DNA of 64,000 nucleotides, from NCBI GenBank assembly GCA_028689735.1, contig JAQVCP010000013.1, positions 1-64,000 of the forward strand, in the 5' to 3' direction. Source of the DNA: Hespellia sp. Its GTDB lineage: Bacteria > Bacillota > Clostridia > Lachnospirales > Lachnospiraceae. Below the pieces are notes generated by a model. It had not been told where the DNA came from, did no database searches, and saw only the letters and a program-made list of their open reading frames with translations. A program made the translations under genes and the position numbers. How positions within the stretch are numbered: the first letter of the stretch is position 1; the number at the start of each line of letters is the position of its first letter. Below, piece by piece: positions 35,233 through 43,754 of the stretch.

Positions 35233-35877
35233 ATGAGTAACATCATTATTACGATTCAAAGGCAATTTGGAAGCGGCGGCAAGACAATTGGAGAAGAACT
35301 GGCAAAGGAGCTTGGGATTCCATGTTATGGAAGAAATATTCTCCGAATGGCATCTGATGACAGCGGAATCAATGAGACACTGTTTAATGAAGCAGATGAG
35401 AAGATAAAAACCGGAAAACTCTTTGGAACTTCAAAACATATTTACGATGGACAGCTGATTCCTCCAGGAAGAGATGATTTTGTTTCATCGGAGAATCTTT
35501 TCTACTATCAGGCAAAGATCATTAAAGAGCTTGCAGAGAAAGAATCCTGCGTTATCATCGGCCGTTGTGCCGGGTTTGTGCTGAAAGACAATCCAAATGC
35601 AATCAGCATTTTTGTTCATGCGAACAAGGAGTTCTGTCTTGAAAAGGCTGGAGAGCGCGTGGCACTGACCGGTAAAGAACTGGAAAAATACATTGAGAAT
35701 ATTGATAAGTATCGTGGAGCTTTCCACCGATACTACACTGGGCTGGAATGGGATGATGCGAAGAATTATGACCTCAGCATTGACAGCAGCAAAGTGGGAT
35801 TTGAGAAGACCGGAGAGATTATCAAGGAATATGTGAAGATACGCTTTGGGGAATTGCCAAAACCTCAGATAGACTGA
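35233..35877 (+). CDS. Cytidylate kinase-like family protein
   Basis: The 214-residue protein has an N-terminal P-loop-like ITIQRQFGSGGKTIGEELAKELGI and the YGRNILRMASDDSGI segment of the cytidylate-kinase-like (Cytidylate_kin2) family. CVIIGRCAGFVL is the second family block. These proteins occur singly or fused in clostridial genomes and their substrate is mostly not established; the standard CMP kinase is usually encoded elsewhere. It stands alone after livF with its own AAGGAGG. Confidence 0.85.
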   Translation: MSNIIITIQRQFGSGGKTIGEELAKELGIPCYGRNILRMASDDSGINETLFNEADEKIKTGKLFGTSKHIYDGQLIPPGRDDFVSSENLFYYQAKIIKELAEKESCVIIGRCAGFVLKDNPNAISIFVHANKEFCLEKAGERVALTGKELEKYIENIDKYRGAFHRYYTGLEWDDAKNYDLSIDSSKVGFEKTGEIIKEYVKIRFGELPKPQID

Positions 35878-35901
35878 AACAATACATTTTCCACAAAACA
35901 C

Positions 35902-35930
35902 TTGCAGAATTCGGATGAATATGGTAAAAT
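35902..35930 (+). promoter_or_regulatory. secG promoter
   Basis: TTGCAG (35902-35907), 17-nt spacing, TAAAAT (35925-35930), 34 nt upstream of the secG start. Confidence 0.65.
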
Positions 35931-35963
35931 TGGATTTGCGTATTTACAGGAGGTGTAAGATCA

Positions 35964-36206
35964 ATGGATATTTTGAAAATTGTATTAACCATTATTTTTG
36001 TAATAGATTGTATTGCATTATCAGCGATTATTCTTCTTCAGGAAGGTAAGTCTGCAGGGCTTGGAACCATTAGTGGAGCAGCAGATACATACTGGGGACA
36101 GAACAAAGGACGTTCTATGGAAGGTGCTTTAGTAAAATCTACAAAATTCTTGGCAATTTTATTTATGGTATTGGCTTTAGTATTGAACTTAGGTGTATTT
36201 AACTAA
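35964..36206 (+). CDS. secG: Preprotein translocase subunit SecG
   Basis: This 80-residue protein has two membrane helices (about 2-23 and 59-78) and the SecG loop LLQEGKSAGLGTISGAADTYWGQNKGRSMEG. It is an accessory subunit of the SecYEG channel. AGGAGG lies 8 nt before the start. It precedes rnr and smpB, the common Firmicutes order secG-rnr-smpB. Confidence 0.95.
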   Translation: MDILKIVLTIIFVIDCIALSAIILLQEGKSAGLGTISGAADTYWGQNKGRSMEGALVKSTKFLAILFMVLALVLNLGVFN

Positions 36207-36227
36207 GAATCATAAGATGAGAATTGG

Positions 36228-36259
36228 GAACACTCTGTAGTAGACAGGGTGTTCTTTTT
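36228..36259 (+). terminator. Intrinsic terminator after secG
   Basis: GAACACTCTGT (36228-36238) pairs with ACAGGGTGTTC (36244-36254), one G-U pair, 5-nt loop, then TTTTT. Confidence 0.9.
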
Positions 36260-36306
36260 AGTTGTATATAACCACGAAGAAGATGTCCTTTGCTCCAAAG
36301 CTTGGG

Positions 36307-36333
36307 AAGATGGATTCCGGGTATCCGCGTGAC
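36307..36333 (+). repeat. Dispersed hairpin repeat, copy C
   Basis: AAGATGGATTCCGGG is followed by TATCCGCGTGAC. It shares GGATTCCGGG and the TGAC end with copy B, but its left arm is degenerate (GATGGAT in place of GCGGAT). It lies about 108 nt upstream of rnr. Confidence 0.5.
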
Positions 36334-36440
36334 TGTGCAAGTGAAGTTTTGGTAAGGTTTCGGTAAAACAAGTTCCTTATTGATGTTAAATGAGTTATAC
36401 TGTTAAAGTGCAGAAAAGAAGAGAAGAGAAAAGAGAAGGT

Positions 36441-38867
36441 ATGAGAAAGAGAATAGGAAATTATTTGAGAGACAGAAAAGTGAAGAGAAGAGACAGTGCC
36501 GATTTGGACTATGAAAAGGATCACAAGTCCAAAAGTCATGTGGAAAAAGGGACAGAGAAGAAAGACTCCAAAAGACAGGCAGAAGGCTCTGAGAAAAAAG
36601 ATTATAAAGAAAAACGCCATAGAGAGAAGAATCTGGAAGAGAAAAGACACAAAGAAAAAGGAAACAAAGAAAAAAAGCACAGACAGAAGCAGACTTTGGG
36701 GAAAGACAGAATACCAAAGAGTGCGGCAGACCAGACAAAACAGGATAAGCGCAAAAAGGTAATCTATGATTTAATCTGCGATGAACTTTATATCCCGATG
36801 AAACTAAAAGAACTGGCAATTATGCTCCAGGTGCCAAAGGATCAGCGCGGGGAATTGCGTGATCTCATGACGGAACTGGTGGAAGAAGGAAAAGTCACCA
36901 TTACCCAGAAGGGCAAATATATCAAAGGTGAGACAAAGCATTTTGTGGGAACTTATCAGTCCAATGCCAGGGGCTTCGGGTTTGTAATGTCTGAGGAGGA
37001 AGAGGAGGATCTTTTTATTCCGGCCGATGATGTCAATGGTGCATTCCAGGGAGATCAGGTCGAGGCAGTTGTCACAAACTCACCGGAGGGGAGATGCCAG
37101 GAAGGAAAAATCGTGCGGATTCTTTCTCATGGAATGACCCGTGTGGTCGGACTCTATCAGGAAAGCAGGAACTTTGGCTTTGTGAAGCCGGACAACCAGC
37201 GAATTCTGCAGGATATCTATATTCCGGAAGGAAAGAGAAAGGGTGCGATGAACGGCCACAAAGTTGTAGTTGAGATTACATCTTACGGCGGAGACGGAAA
37301 AAAGCCGGAGGGAAAAGTGGTGGAGATTATCGGACACATTTCTGATCCGGGAACGGATATTATGTCCATTGTCAAGAACCATGATCTGCCGGTGGAGTTC
37401 TCGGAGAAAGTCATGAATCAGGTGGAACGTGTTGCCAATGAAGTTTCCGAGGCCGATATGGCAGGCCGCATGGATCTGCGGGAATGGCAGATGGTTACCA
37501 TTGACGGCGAGGATGCAAAGGATCTGGACGATGCAATTTCCCTGACAAAAGAAGGGGCAAATTATAAACTGGGCGTGCATATTGCGGATGTTTCCAATTA
37601 TGTGCAGGAGAACAGTGCACTGGATCATGAGGCGTTGAACCGGGGAACCAGTGTATATCTGGTGGATCGCGTCATCCCGATGCTGCCGAGAAAGCTCTCC
37701 AATGGAATCTGTTCCCTGAACATGGGGGAAAACCGTCTGGCACTGAGCTGTATTATGACAGTCAGTCCCAAAGGAGATGTGCTCGATCATGTAATTGCAG
37801 AGACAGTAGTCTGTGTGGACGAGAGAATGACCTACACTAGTGTGGCGAAGATTCTTGTGGAAAAAGACCCGGAAGAAACGAAGCGGTATGAAAAGCTGGT
37901 ACCGATGTTTGAATTGACGAGTGAGCTTTCTTCTATCATCAGAGAGAACAGAAAACAGCGTGGATCGATTGACTTTGATTTTCCGGAGACAAAGATGATT
38001 CTTGATGAGAACGGCAAGCCAATTGACATCAAGCCATACGATAGGAATGTAGCCACAAAAATTATCGAGGATTTCATGCTGCTGGCAAACGAGACTGTGG
38101 CGGAGGAATATTTCTGGAGAGAACTGCCATTCGTATACAGGAACCATGAAGCACCGGATGAAGATCGAATCAAACGTCTCAGTACCTTTATCAATAATTT
38201 CGGATATCATATTCATGTAGCAAATGATGAAGTGAAGCCGAAGGAAGTGCAGAAGCTCCTTGCAAATGTAGAGGGGACAGTTGAGGAACCAATGATTGCA
38301 AGACTTGCGCTGCGTTCCATGAAGCAGGCAAGATACATGCCGGAGAATCTGGGACATTTCGGGCTGGCAGCCAAGTATTATACCCATTTTACTTCTCCCA
38401 TCCGAAGATACCCTGATCTTCAGATTCACAGAATCATCAAAGAAAGTATCCGCGGACGGCTGAAGGACGAGCGTATTGAGCATTACCAGCAGATTCTTCC
38501 GGAAGTGACTTCTCACTCCAGTGAGATGGAACGTCGGGCGGAAGAAGCGGAACGTGAGACTATCAAGCTGAAAAAGGTAGAATATATGAAAGAGCGTATC
38601 GGAGAGTGTTATGAAGGTGTTATCTCCGGCATCACCAAGTGGGGGCTTTATGTGGAACTTCCGAATACAATCGAAGGGATGATTCACGTGACCAACATGC
38701 ATGATGATCACTATGATTATAATGAAGAGCGCTACGAGATGGTAGGGGAGCATACGCGCAAGACCTACAAGCTTGGACAAAAAGTAAATATTAAGGTGCT
38801 GGGTGTAGATCAGATATCCAGAACCATCGATTTTGAATTCTGCGAAGAGGAATCAGAAGAAGAGTAG
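36441..38867 (+). CDS. rnr: Ribonuclease R with a lysine-rich N-terminal extension
   Basis: This exoribonuclease of about 808 residues has, in order, a K/E/R-rich low-complexity segment (1 to about 104), an RNase R winged-helix (about 105-165), two cold-shock-type OB domains, the RNB catalytic domain (TIDGEDAKDLDDAISL with the metal-binding aspartates, and HFTSPIRRYPDLQIHR) and a C-terminal S1 domain. It degrades structured RNA 3' to 5' and, with SmpB-tmRNA, non-stop mRNAs. The start at 36441 follows GAGAAGG; the ATG at 36390 overlaps a TATACT hexamer that probably belongs to the promoter. The basic tail is at the N-terminus rather than the C-terminus seen in E. coli. Confidence 0.92.
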   Translation: MRKRIGNYLRDRKVKRRDSADLDYEKDHKSKSHVEKGTEKKDSKRQAEGSEKKDYKEKRHREKNLEEKRHKEKGNKEKKHRQKQTLGKDRIPKSAADQTKQDKRKKVIYDLICDELYIPMKLKELAIMLQVPKDQRGELRDLMTELVEEGKVTITQKGKYIKGETKHFVGTYQSNARGFGFVMSEEEEEDLFIPADDVNGAFQGDQVEAVVTNSPEGRCQEGKIVRILSHGMTRVVGLYQESRNFGFVKPDNQRILQDIYIPEGKRKGAMNGHKVVVEITSYGGDGKKPEGKVVEIIGHISDPGTDIMSIVKNHDLPVEFSEKVMNQVERVANEVSEADMAGRMDLREWQMVTIDGEDAKDLDDAISLTKEGANYKLGVHIADVSNYVQENSALDHEALNRGTSVYLVDRVIPMLPRKLSNGICSLNMGENRLALSCIMTVSPKGDVLDHVIAETVVCVDERMTYTSVAKILVEKDPEETKRYEKLVPMFELTSELSSIIRENRKQRGSIDFDFPETKMILDENGKPIDIKPYDRNVATKIIEDFMLLANETVAEEYFWRELPFVYRNHEAPDEDRIKRLSTFINNFGYHIHVANDEVKPKEVQKLLANVEGTVEEPMIARLALRSMKQARYMPENLGHFGLAAKYYTHFTSPIRRYPDLQIHRIIKESIRGRLKDERIEHYQQILPEVTSHSSEMERRAEEAERETIKLKKVEYMKERIGECYEGVISGITKWGLYVELPNTIEGMIHVTNMHDDHYDYNEERYEMVGEHTRKTYKLGQKVNIKVLGVDQISRTIDFEFCEEESEEE

Positions 38868-38932
38868 TTTTATCAACCGTATCTCTGAAGTCTTTTCCGG
38901 AACTGCAAAAGATGCAATAAAGGAGAGTTGAA

Positions 38933-39403
38933 ATGGCAGAAAAGACAGACGGCAAATTGATTGCCAATAATAAGAAAGCATATCATGATTATTTTATAGA
39001 AGAAAAATATGAGACAGGTATCGTGCTCCACGGAACAGAAGTGAAATCTCTGCGTATGGGACAGTGCAGTATCAAAGAAGCATTTATCCGGATTGAGGAT
39101 GGAGAGATGTTCATCTATGGAATGCACATTTCTCCATACGAAAAGGGGAACATCTTCAATAAAGACCCCCTCCGTGTGAAAAAGCTTCTGCTCCATAAAA
39201 AAGAGATTGATAAAATCCTTGGGAAAACAAAAGAAAAGGGCAACACAATCGTTCCCCTGAAGGTTTATTTTAAAGGAAGTCTCGTAAAGATGGAAATCGG
39301 TCTTGCGCGAGGCAAGAAGATGTACGACAAGCGAAATGATATCGCAAAGAAAGATATGCAGAGGGAGGCACAGCGGGATTTCAAGGTGAGAAATCTCGGA
39401 TAG
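38933..39403 (+). CDS. smpB: SsrA-binding protein SmpB
   Basis: This 156-residue protein has the SmpB core: [38 protein letters not shown] and the basic C-terminal helix [15 protein letters not shown]. It binds tmRNA and delivers it to stalled ribosomes. AAAGGAG lies before the ATG. It directly follows rnr, whose product acts in the same quality-control route. Confidence 0.97.
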   Translation: MAEKTDGKLIANNKKAYHDYFIEEKYETGIVLHGTEVKSLRMGQCSIKEAFIRIEDGEMFIYGMHISPYEKGNIFNKDPLRVKKLLLHKKEIDKILGKTKEKGNTIVPLKVYFKGSLVKMEIGLARGKKMYDKRNDIAKKDMQREAQRDFKVRNLG

Positions 39404-39420
39404 TATCCCTGTATTGAATA

Positions 39421-39471
39421 AAAAGGAGTGTCATGGAATCACTAAGAATGTGATTTTGTGACACTCCTTTT
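39421..39471. terminator. Intrinsic terminator between smpB and the LysR gene
   Basis: AAAAGGAGTGTCA (39421-39433) pairs with TGACACTCCTTTT (39459-39471); an inner ATCAC/GTGAT stem extends it. It has A- and T-runs on both sides and so can serve the convergent LysR gene too. Confidence 0.85.
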
Positions 39472-39536
39472 GCATGGTCTGAAAATGATTTAAAGTTTAT
39501 CTGAAGTCCACGAGGATACCAAAAACGTTCTGTTGC

Positions 39537-40424
39537 TTAAATATCCGTATGGTCAATGACAAACTGTTTGAATTCTTCAATGGCAGGGGCCTGATATACA
39601 TTTTTCAGATAGGCCATATAAAAGATGCGCTGCCAGCCGGTATTTTCAATCTGGATAATCTTCACCGGAAGTGAGGAGAGAATCAACATGTTGGGAACGA
39701 CCGCGATTCCAAAATGCTGGGAAACCAGTCCTGCAACTGCCTCATCCTCTGCAATCTGATATACATAATCAGGCATACCGCCGCATTCCTTAAAAATATT
39801 GTCGATAACAGAGCGCAGTCCGCTGCGCTTTGAAAACCCGACATGAGGATATTGCAGGGTATCTCTCAGATTAATCCTGTCACAGGAGGCGAGCTCATGG
39901 TCATTCGGGACAATCAGGACCAGCTCCTGGGAGGAGACCGGAATAAATTCTACGGTTGGTTCATGTTCCATCTTGGAGCAGAAAGCAACATCGAATTCCC
40001 TGCTCTTAATCCCTTCGATTAAATCCGGAGTGAGTCCGGTACTGCTGTGGAAACGGAAATTCAGCTTTTTATCCGGTCTGGCATTCAGAAAATCACGAAC
40101 AAGTTTTGGAACAAAATTAGAACTGAGTGTCCGGAGCAGCGCAATGTCGATATCTCCCTCGCCGGTGCCTGTCAGCTGAAGCTTTTCCACACTGGAATCC
40201 AGAAGAGCCAGCGATTGTTCTGTCTCAGTGAGAAAGGTCTGTCCACATTTTGTGAGGACTACGTTTCGGCCGTCTTTCTCAAAAAGCTTTACGCCCAGCT
40301 CTTTTTCAAGAGAGGAAATCGCGTGGCTGAGGCTGGGCTGAGTGATGGATAGTATCTCTGCTGCCTTTGTATAGTGTTCTAAATGCGCCAGTGTCACAAA
40401 ATAACGTAAATGATATAGGTTCAT
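39537..40424 (-). CDS. LysR-family regulator of the shikimate-type locus
   Basis: This 295-residue regulator has the LysR helix-turn-helix (MNLYHLRYFVTLAHLEHYTKAAEILSITQPSLSHAISSLEKELGVKLFEKDGR, about 1-60) and a C-terminal inducer-binding domain. It is divergent from the TIM-barrel, enoate-reductase, shikimate dehydrogenase and MFS genes, the classic LysR activator arrangement. In Listeria a LysR protein (QuiR) activates a locus of similar gene content in response to shikimate; that comparison is from memory. The start at 40424 follows AAAGGAGG; a further upstream ATG would add 12 residues. Confidence 0.87.
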   Translation of the reverse strand: MNLYHLRYFVTLAHLEHYTKAAEILSITQPSLSHAISSLEKELGVKLFEKDGRNVVLTKCGQTFLTETEQSLALLDSSVEKLQLTGTGEGDIDIALLRTLSSNFVPKLVRDFLNARPDKKLNFRFHSSTGLTPDLIEGIKSREFDVAFCSKMEHEPTVEFIPVSSQELVLIVPNDHELASCDRINLRDTLQYPHVGFSKRSGLRSVIDNIFKECGGMPDYVYQIAEDEAVAGLVSQHFGIAVVPNMLILSSLPVKIIQIENTGWQRIFYMAYLKNVYQAPAIEEFKQFVIDHTDI

Positions 40425-40444
40425 CAAGAAACCTCCTTTGTTGT

Positions 40445-40478
40445 AACGTTCCATAGACAAAAAGAACGTTTTCTATAG
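40445..40478. promoter_or_regulatory. Candidate LysR binding sites in the divergent promoter region
   Basis: AACGTTCCATAG (40445-40456) and AACGTTTTCTATAG (40465-40478) form an imperfect direct repeat; ATAGA (40453-40457) and TCTAT (40472-40476) form an inverted one. The location just upstream of the LysR start would allow autoregulation and activation of the divergent operon. Confidence 0.45.
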
Positions 40479-40539
40479 ATAAAATAAATTATAACATAAA
40501 CTATTCACAAAATCTATTAATTGACTCGACATTACCAAT

Positions 40540-40568
40540 TTGTTTTTTTTTTAACAGTATTTTATAAT
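40540..40568 (+). promoter_or_regulatory. Promoter of the shikimate-type operon
   Basis: TTGTTT (40540-40545), 17-nt spacer, TATAAT (40563-40568). It gives a leader of about 75 nt to the TIM-barrel gene; the weak -35 fits an activator-dependent promoter. Confidence 0.6.
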
Positions 40569-40651
40569 AACATCATAGTTAATCATTACATAATTGAGCG
40601 GTATTGATAGGGAAATCGTTCAATTTCATTTATGGAAGGAGAAAAGGTATT

Positions 40652-41491
40652 ATGTCAAAACAACATCCAATTACAGTAAGTTCATGGACTTTAGGAGATC
40701 AGTGTAAATTCGAGGATCGTGTCATCGCAGCAAAAGAGGCTGGATACGATGGAATCGGACTTCGTGCAGAGACTTATGTTGATGCGTTAAACGAGGGACT
40801 TTTCGATGAAGATATCTTAGCTATCTTAGAGAAGCATGACATGAAGGTTACAGAAGTAGAGTATATCGTACAGTGGGCAGAGGACAATCGTTCTTATGAA
40901 GAGAAGTACAAAGAGCAGATGTGCTTCCATATGTGTGAATTATTCAACGTTGGTCACATCAACTGTGGACTGATGGAGAACTACTCTGTTGAGCATACAG
41001 CACAGAAACTGAAAGAATTATGTCAGAGAGCGGGCAAATACATCATCGGTGTTGAGCCAATGCCATATTCAGGAATTCCAAATCTTGAGAAGGGCTGGGC
41101 AGTAGTAAAAGAGTCTGGCGCAGAGAATGCTTACCTTATCTTAGATACATGGCACTGGGTACGTGCAGACCAGGGTTATGATATCCTCACAAAAGAGCAG
41201 GCTGCCAAGACTATTTCTATCCAGATCAACGATGCTTATGAGAGACCATATGCATTCTCAATCCTCAGAGATGAATCTATGCATGATCGTCTTGCTCCTG
41301 GAACAGGTGCAAAAGACACAGCTGGATTTGTTAAGATGATCAAAGAAGCTGGCGTAGATCCTAAGGCGGTTGGCGTTGAAGTTATTTCTGATTCAATCCT
41401 TGCCAAGGGAATCAAAGAAGCAGCAGAAGAGACTTATGCAGGTACAAAGAAAGTACTGGCAGAGGTTTGGCCAGAGTTATTAGAAGACTAA
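40652..41491 (+). CDS. TIM-barrel isomerase/dehydratase, possible 3-dehydroshikimate dehydratase
   Basis: This 279-residue AP-endonuclease-2/xylose-isomerase-like TIM barrel has metal-ligand-type positions in EVEYIVQW, VEPMPYSG, LDTWHW and VEVISDS. The family includes sugar phosphate isomerases, IolE/IolI-type enzymes and 3-dehydroshikimate dehydratases. Next to a shikimate dehydrogenase and under a divergent LysR gene, conversion of 3-dehydroshikimate (to protocatechuate, or an isomerisation) is the favoured guess. The ATG at 40652 follows AAGGAG; an upstream start at 40604 would add 16 residues. High codon regularity suggests strong expression. Confidence 0.65.
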   Translation: MSKQHPITVSSWTLGDQCKFEDRVIAAKEAGYDGIGLRAETYVDALNEGLFDEDILAILEKHDMKVTEVEYIVQWAEDNRSYEEKYKEQMCFHMCELFNVGHINCGLMENYSVEHTAQKLKELCQRAGKYIIGVEPMPYSGIPNLEKGWAVVKESGAENAYLILDTWHWVRADQGYDILTKEQAAKTISIQINDAYERPYAFSILRDESMHDRLAPGTGAKDTAGFVKMIKEAGVDPKAVGVEVISDSILAKGIKEAAEETYAGTKKVLAEVWPELLED

Positions 41492-41720
41492 TCCGCAAGG
41501 AATACATACTAATAACAATCTAATAAATAATATAAATATCTGTCACGCAGGTTTTTAAGAAAGCAGGCGGCGGCAGATATTATGGACATCACTAGACTTA
41601 TCAATTTGACGAGGACACAAAACTCTATATCCATCAGACTGATAAGTCTGGTGTCGTTTAGAGGAAAAGTGTTAAAAAATAAACGTTAAAAACAAAACAA
41701 CGATAGTGAAGGAGAAAAGT
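41492..41720 (+). other. Intercistronic region with two strong RNA hairpins
   Basis: This 229-nt gap holds hairpin 1 (AATATCTG at 41535-41542 with CAGATATT at 41574-41581, G/C-rich interior) and hairpin 2 (14 bp, 41590-41603 with 41640-41653, two G-U pairs, 36-nt loop). Neither is followed by a T-run, and AAGGAG of the next gene begins at 41709. The structure lies within an operon, so processing, stabilisation, an attenuator or an unrecognised regulatory RNA are all possible. Confidence 0.55.
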
Positions 41721-43649
41721 ATGAAATTTGAAGCAATGTTTACACCAGTCAAAATGGGGAATGTTACAATTAAGAACCGTTTCGTAGTTCCACCAATGGG
41801 GAATAACTTCGCAAACACAGACGGTACAATGAGCGAGCAGTCTGTTGCTTATTATGCAGAGAGAGCGAAGGGTGGTTTCGGTCTGATTACAATCGAAGCA
41901 ACTGTAGTGCATAAAGGTGCAAAAGGAGGCCCACGTAAGCCTTGTCTTTTTGACGACAGCTCAATCGAAAGCTTCAAGAAAGTAATTGACGCCTGTCATG
42001 CAGAAGGCGCGAAAGTCTCTATCCAGCTTCAGAACGCAGGCCCGGATGGAAATGCGAAGAATGCAGGTGCACCAATCCAGGCAGCATCTCCAATCCCATC
42101 CAAGTTTGGAAAAGACACACCGGAAGCTGTTAAGACAGAAGATGTATACAAATTGGTAGACGGATATGGTGACGCAGCAAGAAGAGCGATGGAAGCTGGA
42201 GCAGATGTTCTTGAAATCCACATGGCTCATGGCTATCTGGTGAGCTCATTTATCTCACAGAGAACAAACAAACGTGTAGATGAATTTGGCGGAAGCTTTG
42301 AAAACAGAATGCGTTTCCCAAGACTTATCGTAGAGAAGATTCGTTCTGTAGTTGGAGATAAGGTTGCAATCATTGCCCGTATCAACAGTGCAGATGAGAT
42401 GCAGGGTGGTATCGATGTTCACGACAGTGCTGCAATCGCTGCATACCTTGAGAATGAATGTGGTATCGATGGACTGCATGTCTCACGTGCCGTACATTTG
42501 AAAGATGAATTCATGTGGGCTCCAACAGCTGTACATGCTGGATTTTCTGCGGAACTCATTTCGGAAATCAAGAAAGCAGTTACCGTTCCTGTTATCACAG
42601 TTGGTCGTTTCACAGAGCCACAGTATGCAGAGCTTCTTGTAAAAGAAGGACGTGCAGACTTAGTTGCATTTGGACGTCAGTCACTTGCTGATCCGGCAAT
42701 GCCGAATAAAGCTGCAGAAGAAAAATTAGAAGACATGAATCCATGTATCGCTTGTCTTCAGGGCTGTGTTGCCAACATGTATGTTGGGGAACCAATCTGC
42801 TGTCTGACCAACCCATTCTTAGGATATGAAGTAGACGGATATAAAAAAGCAGATACCAAGAAGAAGGTTATGGTTGTCGGTGGTGGTGTCGGCGGCTTAT
42901 GTGCAGCATTTATCTGTGCGGAGCGTGGACATGAAGTGACATTATATGAAGCAAAAGATATTTTAGGCGGAAACATGCGTCTCGCTGCATTCCCACCAGG
43001 AAAAGGTGATATCACAAACATGATCCGTGCTTATATTGTAAGAGCTGAAAAAGCCGGTGTTAAGATTGTGATGAACAAAGAAGTTGACCTTGACTTTATC
43101 AAAGCAGAGAACCCAGATACAGTTGTTGTAGCTTCCGGTTCTAAGACATTGATTCTTCCAATTCCTGGAATTGAAAATGAAGCAATCATCCATGGTGGTG
43201 ACTTACTTGACGGTAAGAGAGCAGCAGGCAAGAAGGTTCTTGTTGTCGGTGGTGGTATGGTTGGCTGTGAAACTGCAGCACTTCTTGGAGAGCAGCAGCA
43301 TGACGTAACAGTCATCGAGTTCAGAGATGAATGTGGTGCTGATGTAATTCATGAGCATAAGGTATTCCTTATGGAAGACTTTGAAAACTATGGTATCAAA
43401 CAGATTACAAGTGCTAAGGTTTGCCAGTTCTACGAAGATGGCGTGACTTATGAGTCTCCTGACGGAGAGAAGCATGACGTGAGAGGATTCGACTCTGTAG
43501 TACTTTCCATGGGATACAGAAACTACAATCCATTTGCAGAGCAGCTTGAAGCACTTGGAAAAGAAACCTATGTAGTAGGTGACGCAACAAGAGCCCGCAG
43601 AGCACTCGATGCAACAAAAGAAGCTTACGCAGCAGCAATGCAGATCTAG
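41721..43649 (+). CDS. FMN/[4Fe-4S]/FAD enoate reductase-type oxidoreductase (OYE-like)
   Basis: This 642-residue enzyme has the 2,4-dienoyl-CoA reductase/trimethylamine dehydrogenase plan: an OYE-type FMN barrel (1 to about 335, IHMAHGYL at 166-173), a [4Fe-4S] site Cys342-Cys345-Cys349-(11)-Cys361, then FAD (VVGGGVGGLCAA, about 386) and NAD(P)H (VVGGGMVGCETA, about 506) domains. Such enzymes reduce the double bond of enones and enoyl-CoAs. 3-Dehydroshikimate, the expected product of the neighbouring dehydrogenase, is an enone and so a chemically reasonable substrate. AAGGAG lies 6 nt before ATG 41721; a GTG at 41706 is in frame. Confidence 0.85.
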   Translation: MKFEAMFTPVKMGNVTIKNRFVVPPMGNNFANTDGTMSEQSVAYYAERAKGGFGLITIEATVVHKGAKGGPRKPCLFDDSSIESFKKVIDACHAEGAKVSIQLQNAGPDGNAKNAGAPIQAASPIPSKFGKDTPEAVKTEDVYKLVDGYGDAARRAMEAGADVLEIHMAHGYLVSSFISQRTNKRVDEFGGSFENRMRFPRLIVEKIRSVVGDKVAIIARINSADEMQGGIDVHDSAAIAAYLENECGIDGLHVSRAVHLKDEFMWAPTAVHAGFSAELISEIKKAVTVPVITVGRFTEPQYAELLVKEGRADLVAFGRQSLADPAMPNKAAEEKLEDMNPCIACLQGCVANMYVGEPICCLTNPFLGYEVDGYKKADTKKKVMVVGGGVGGLCAAFICAERGHEVTLYEAKDILGGNMRLAAFPPGKGDITNMIRAYIVRAEKAGVKIVMNKEVDLDFIKAENPDTVVVASGSKTLILPIPGIENEAIIHGGDLLDGKRAAGKKVLVVGGGMVGCETAALLGEQQHDVTVIEFRDECGADVIHEHKVFLMEDFENYGIKQITSAKVCQFYEDGVTYESPDGEKHDVRGFDSVVLSMGYRNYNPFAEQLEALGKETYVVGDATRARRALDATKEAYAAAMQI

Positions 43650-43692
43650 TTATTAGAAAACAAATGTAAGATCTATAGTAGAACATAACAAT

Positions 43693-43729
43693 AAGATGGA
43701 TTCAGGGGCAAAGCTCCTGAGAACATCTT
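43693..43729 (+). other. Hairpin in the gap before the shikimate dehydrogenase gene
   Basis: AAGATG (43693-43698) pairs with CATCTT (43724-43729) and, inside, TCAGGGGC with GCTCCTGA (43702-43709, 43713-43720, one G-U pair) around AAA. It ends 12 nt before the ACCAGGAGG ribosome-binding site and lacks a T-run, so translation control or mRNA protection are more likely than termination. Confidence 0.5.
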
Positions 43730-43754
43730 TGAAATTACCAGGAGGATTATAACA

